From: JBOHNM01 sp050730675
Lineage (GTDB): Bacteria > Planctomycetota > Phycisphaerae > Phycisphaerales > UBA1924
Reading direction: 5' to 3'
DNA: 9,045 nt
NCBI GenBank assembly: GCA_050730675.1
Contig: JBOHNM010000161.1
Span: forward strand, 1 to 9,045
Positions within the stretch are counted from its first letter, which is position 1, and every line of letters begins with the position of its first letter. A program made the translations under genes and the position numbers. Below the pieces are notes generated by a model, which was not told the origin of the DNA, ran no database searches, and worked only from the letters and a program-made list of their open reading frames with translations. Of this stretch, positions 6,237-9,045 are shown piece by piece.

Positions 6237-8537
6237 ATGCCGGTGAAACAGATCGTCCGTTGGACCATCATCCTGTGCGCGCTCGTGTTGTGCTGTGCGC
6301 CGGCCAGTGCGCAGGGCCAGCCGCACCTCGACCTGATATCCGCTTGGGGTGGGCCGGTCCTCGACTTCCAGCGCATCGGAAACATCGGCTACGCCGCGGT
6401 CGGTCAGAAGCTGGTCATCCTCGACATGACGGATGAGGCGAACGTCCAAGAACTCAGCTTTGTCATGATGACGGGCAAGGCCGAGTCTGTGGCCGTGCGC
6501 GGAGACTACGCGTATGTGGGAGGTCTCTTTGACCGGGGCCGGCTGGTTGCGGTGAATGTCGCGAATCCGTTGCTGCCGACAGTCGCGTGGCGCGAGTTCG
6601 TCGCGAGCGGTCAGCCGCCGTCCTACTCGTCGGTTCAGCATATGTGCTTCTACGGCAACCTTCTCTTCGTACACAACCGAGCGAACGGCGACGATCCCGT
6701 GGCTTACGACGTGACGAACCCAGCCGCGCCCATGGCGATGCTCAGTGGGCCCAACACCTACACGGTGTCGTTCTTTGACTCGATCACAAGTACAAACTAC
6801 CCAGCGCGCGATTTTCAGATCGTGGGTGACTTGGCATATATCGCCACAAGGAGGACTTCAACGACGATTGCGATCTTCAACATGCAGCCCGACCCCCTGC
6901 ACCCCACGTATGTCGGCAGACTCACCAACACGGAATCGGCGACCGGACACCGCATCGCTGTTGATGGCACCAAGGCGGCGATACAAGTGCAAAAATCGAC
7001 GGGCTTCGTCGTCCGATTCGTAGACGTCACGAACCCTGCGAGTCCGGTGCTTAGGAGTGCGAACGACGACTTTGGCTTCGCTCGTGACGTGGCCGTTCAG
7101 GGAAATCTCGCCTTTGTTGCGGACTTTGCGGGCGGCATCAATGTCCTGCCTAGCACGTCCAACTGGACACGCCTCAAGGGGCTGGCGATCTTCGACATCA
7201 CAAACCTGGCCAGTCCAGTGCTTCTCGGCACATACAACACGGCGCACAGTTCTATCCGAGAGGTTGTGGTGTCCGGCAACCGTGCCTATGCCATGTGCGA
7301 TGGGCAAGGGCTGGTGGTCCTTGATGTCTCGAACCCTGCAAATCCAACCCGCATCGGCGGCTATTACTCACCCACGCAACTCCGGTACATGACCAAGGCT
7401 GGCAACTTGCTCTATGTCGCCGATGCATGGAATGGCTTTCAAATCCTTGATGTAAGCAACCCAAACGCTACGCCAACCCTTGTGGGAGTCTACCGCGGTC
7501 CGGGACCAATCACGAAGCAGCAGCACTGGCATATGGCCGTGCGCGACAATCTGGTGTATCTCGCCGCTGGAAATGGCGGTATCCAGATCGTCGATGTGAC
7601 AAACCCAACGACGCCAACTTTGGTCTTTCAGTATCAAGGTACTAATGCCGTAAACGGCCGCGTACACGCCATTGAACTGGCTGGGAATGTTCTACATGCC
7701 GGCCAAGGCGACAACTTTGAGTCCGGGTGCACCCCCGCGCGCGGCTTCTACAACTATGACATTTCCAACCCACTCATGATTGTTCCGATTCCTGGAAGTC
7801 TGGCATGCACTCCATCGTTACCGCAACGGTTGATCACCAAGGACGGTGTGACGATTGGCGGCGGCGGGGGAAGCGGCGGCAACAGCACCATCTTTCTCGA
7901 TACCAGTAACCCAGCGGGTCCGACAACCTTCACTACCCAGCCTTGGGGCGGGGACGACTTGGAAGTTCACGGCAATTATCTCTACATCGCCGATAGCCTC
8001 GCCGCCGTACCCGGGTTATCTATTGCTGATATGACTAACCCGCTTCAGCCGACACGGATTGGATTCTGGACACAGACCGACGGAGGCATAGCCCGTGCTG
8101 TAGGGGTGTCAGACAACAGGGCTTTTGTGGGAACGATGTTCTGGATTGACGTCTTGGACATCTCGAATCCGGCCTCACCAACCGCAGTGGCGCGGTCAGT
8201 GGTTGGCGGCGCATCTGATGTGCTCGCCGAGGGGAACATCTGCTATTCCACATTCGTAGGGACTGCTCCCCAGAATCCCTCAGCAGGCCTCCTGATCCAC
8301 CGCCTCGTTGAACCGTCCGTCTGCGGCCCCGCCGATATCGCCTCGCTCGGCGGCGTGCTCGAGGCGGACCACCAGATCACGGTGGATGACCTTGTCGCGT
8401 ACCTGTCGCAGTTCTTCGGTAACAACCTGGCTGTCGCCGATCTCGTCGGTCTCGGCGGCGACCCAAGCCCCGATGGCCAGATCACGGTCGACGACCTGGT
8501 CTACTTCCTTTCGCAGTTCTTCAGCGGGTGTCCGTGA
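6237..8537 (+). CDS. Secreted LVIVD-repeat (beta-propeller-like) protein with dockerin-like C-terminal tail
   Basis: A 766-residue exported protein. Residues 1-25 are a classical signal peptide: basic start (K4, R8), hydrophobic IILCALVLCCAP and an ASA|Q cleavage site. The body (about 30-690) is built from roughly 13 units ending in LDVSNPxxPTLVG-like strings, for example at 62, 105, 157, 214, 262, 319, 362, 404, 452, 508, 554, 597 and 640, interleaved with V-x-GN-x-AYVAD-like strands. This is the LVIVD repeat pattern, expected to form one or two beta-propellers. A Gly/Ser-rich break (540-549) lies between later units. The tail (696-765) holds two EF-hand-like copies, each with QITVDDLV and LSQFF, bounded by C696 and C765; such tails are frequent on exported planctomycete proteins. 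No catalytic residues are evident, so a binding or adhesion role is more likely than an enzyme. The gene is transcribed alone, divergent from the sigma factor gene. Ligand and partner are unknown. Confidence 0.88.
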   Translation: MPVKQIVRWTIILCALVLCCAPASAQGQPHLDLISAWGGPVLDFQRIGNIGYAAVGQKLVILDMTDEANVQELSFVMMTGKAESVAVRGDYAYVGGLFDRGRLVAVNVANPLLPTVAWREFVASGQPPSYSSVQHMCFYGNLLFVHNRANGDDPVAYDVTNPAAPMAMLSGPNTYTVSFFDSITSTNYPARDFQIVGDLAYIATRRTSTTIAIFNMQPDPLHPTYVGRLTNTESATGHRIAVDGTKAAIQVQKSTGFVVRFVDVTNPASPVLRSANDDFGFARDVAVQGNLAFVADFAGGINVLPSTSNWTRLKGLAIFDITNLASPVLLGTYNTAHSSIREVVVSGNRAYAMCDGQGLVVLDVSNPANPTRIGGYYSPTQLRYMTKAGNLLYVADAWNGFQILDVSNPNATPTLVGVYRGPGPITKQQHWHMAVRDNLVYLAAGNGGIQIVDVTNPTTPTLVFQYQGTNAVNGRVHAIELAGNVLHAGQGDNFESGCTPARGFYNYDISNPLMIVPIPGSLACTPSLPQRLITKDGVTIGGGGGSGGNSTIFLDTSNPAGPTTFTTQPWGGDDLEVHGNYLYIADSLAAVPGLSIADMTNPLQPTRIGFWTQTDGGIARAVGVSDNRAFVGTMFWIDVLDISNPASPTAVARSVVGGASDVLAEGNICYSTFVGTAPQNPSAGLLIHRLVEPSVCGPADIASLGGVLEADHQITVDDLVAYLSQFFGNNLAVADLVGLGGDPSPDGQITVDDLVYFLSQFFSGCP
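8328..8525 (+). repeat. Duplicated EF-hand/dockerin-like coding unit
   Basis: Two copies with a 105-base (35-residue) offset inside the LVIVD-repeat gene, covering residues about 698-728 and 733-763. Shared residues include AD at 699/734, LGG, QITVDDLV and LSQFF. The second copy has a full calcium loop (D742, S744, D746, G747, Q748, T750, D753). The first lacks the loop's first acidic residue (V707) and has H712 in place of glycine. Confidence 0.75.
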
Positions 8538-8546
8538 AAAGAAGAA

Positions 8547-8574
8547 GGCACTCGGCATCGGGCACAGGGCACTC
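8547..8574. repeat. Heptamer tandem repeat (GGCACTC-type), four units
   Basis: Four consecutive 7-base units, GGCACTC, GGCATCG, GGCACAG and GGCACTC, followed by GG. The GGCA start is kept in every unit and the last three bases vary. It begins 10 bases after the stop codon of the LVIVD-repeat gene. Confidence 0.7.
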
Positions 8575-8660
8575 GGAAGTCCGAGGCGGCATTGCATCAC
8601 ACATGTGAGTGATAGGCGGCCACGCGGCCGGCACGATTGTCAGCCCAACCTCATCCTGCA

Positions 8661-8693
8661 CCCGGCCCCCGCGCGAAGCCCGCGTGGGCCGGG
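8661..8693. repeat. Inverted repeat with inner stem
   Basis: CCCGGCCC (8661-8668) pairs with GGGCCGGG (8686-8693), and CGCG (8672-8675) pairs inside with CGCG (8681-8684) around AAGCC. CTT follows, with no T-run. It could end transcription of the LVIVD-repeat gene 125 bases upstream but lacks the usual tail. Confidence 0.5.
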
Positions 8694-8746
8694 CTTGACC
8701 GAAAAGTCGATTTCATTGGGCACAGAAGTGACATTTTGTTTCCGGT

Positions 8747-8774
8747 TTCATCCTTCTGCCTTCCTTCTGGCCTT
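8747..8774. repeat. Degenerate heptamer-period tract (TTCATCC/TTCTGCC-type)
   Basis: TTCATCC and TTCTGCC are followed by the less regular TTCCTTC and TGGCCTT. The first two units share TTCxxCC. The tract is weaker than those at 23 and 8547 and could be a low-complexity pyrimidine stretch. Confidence 0.35.
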
Positions 8775-8892
8775 TCTCCACACCCACACCGGCGCCCGGG
8801 TCGCGTGGACTCAGCGTCGGATTCGCAACCAGCCTGTCCACTGGCGCGTGGGCCTTGTCGGCCTGCCGCTGGTTTGCACGAGCCGGATCAAC

Positions 8893-8926
8893 CCGGCGGC
8901 ACGTTTTCACGAGCCCGTGCCGCCGG
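8893..8926. repeat. 11-bp perfect inverted repeat
   Basis: CCGGCGGCACG (8893-8903) pairs perfectly with CGTGCCGCCGG (8916-8926) around a 12-base loop. It lies 8 bases before the terminator hairpin and has no T-run of its own. The loop repeats the CACGAGCC string also found at 8877-8884. Confidence 0.65.
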
Positions 8927-8934
8927 CCGCCCCG

Positions 8935-8983
8935 AAGCCCGGCCCTCAATGCCGCGTACCCCCGGCGGGGGCCGGGCTTTCTT
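8935..8983 (+). terminator. Rho-independent terminator-like hairpin
   Basis: AAGCCCGGCCC (8935-8945) pairs perfectly over 11 bp with GGGCCGGGCTT (8969-8979). A smaller inner stem (GCCG 8951-8954 with CGGC 8963-8966) can form in the loop, and the sequence runs on as TTTCTT. The orientation suits rightward transcription. It is about 400 bases past the LVIVD-repeat gene, so it may end that transcript or that of an unseen small RNA. Confidence 0.6.
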
Positions 8984-9008
8984 GAATTCGTCGAAGGGGA
9001 TCGAGGCA

Positions 9009-9037
9009 CCCGCGCGCCGAGCACGACGGCGCGCGGG
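9009..9037. repeat. 11-bp perfect inverted repeat at right edge
   Basis: CCCGCGCGCCG (9009-9019) pairs perfectly with CGGCGCGCGGG (9027-9037) around a 7-base loop, AGCACGA. No T-run follows on either strand. It is very stable by composition. It may be the outer end of a gene beyond the window. Confidence 0.6.
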
Positions 9038-9045
9038 CTGTGAGG

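Larger units (their letters stand above)
8538..9045. other. Non-coding right end with repeats and hairpins
   Basis: No gene is supported; frames here are short, biased and without domains. It contains two heptamer-period tracts (8547-8574 and 8747-8774), a pair of AAGT...ATTT strings around 8702-8737, and four inverted repeats (8661-8693, 8893-8926, 8935-8979, 9009-9037), of which 8935-8979 has a terminal T-rich stretch. Confidence 0.6.

Noticed and set aside
8820..8850. tRNA-like T-arm string on the minus strand (GGTTGCGAATCC)
   Set aside because: It has an extra base compared with a T-loop, and no acceptor, anticodon or D-arm can be built around it.
8713..9024. A 103-codon minus-strand frame at the right end
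   Set aside because: It crosses three strong hairpins and has no domain or ribosome binding site.

Overview
The window looks like chromosome of a planctomycete, most probably of the Phycisphaerae type. Three observations point there: an ECF sigma factor gene translationally coupled to a large eukaryotic-type Ser/Thr kinase carrying TPR repeats; a secreted protein ending in a duplicated, Cys-bounded dockerin-like (EF-hand) tail of the kind common on exported proteins of that class; and high-GC spacers holding short heptamer-period repeats and strong hairpins. The assignment rests on gene content alone; there is no rRNA or tRNA in the window.

Layout. Bases 1-171 are non-coding. On the minus strand from 5533 down to 172 lie four genes in two pairs. 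The first pair is an ECF sigma factor (5533-4883) and a 1018-residue protein (4886-1830) that combines an N-terminal zinc-anti-sigma-like motif, a complete kinase domain, one membrane helix and a long TPR tail; stop and start overlap as ATGA. After a 153-base spacer with a G-quadruplex motif on the non-mRNA strand comes the second pair: a DPM1/ArnC-like family-2 glycosyltransferase (1676-816) and a small membrane protein with the lipid-A-biosynthesis N-terminal (LABN) fold (819-172), overlapping as GTGA. Bases 5534-6236 form a 703-base divergent spacer. On the plus strand, 6237-8537 encodes a 766-residue secreted LVIVD-repeat (beta-propeller-like) protein with the dockerin-like tail. Bases 8538-9045 are non-coding and hold heptamer repeats and four strong hairpins, one of which is a good rho-independent terminator.

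How the parts may work together. The sigma factor and kinase look like a signalling unit: TPR repeats probably outside the membrane, kinase and zinc motif inside, sigma factor as the transcriptional output. Two ECF-type promoter-like strings (GGAACC/G, 16 bases, CGTC) occur in the divergent spacer, one per strand, so autoregulation or control of the secreted propeller protein is a testable idea, not a demonstrated one. The glycosyltransferase and LABN protein are probably a lipid-linked-sugar synthesis and handling pair for the cell envelope. I see no mobile element with a transposase, no CRISPR array and no clearly unprecedented system. The most unusual items are the zinc-motif/kinase/TPR fusion, the half-degenerate dockerin-like tail and the dense hairpin/repeat region at the right end.
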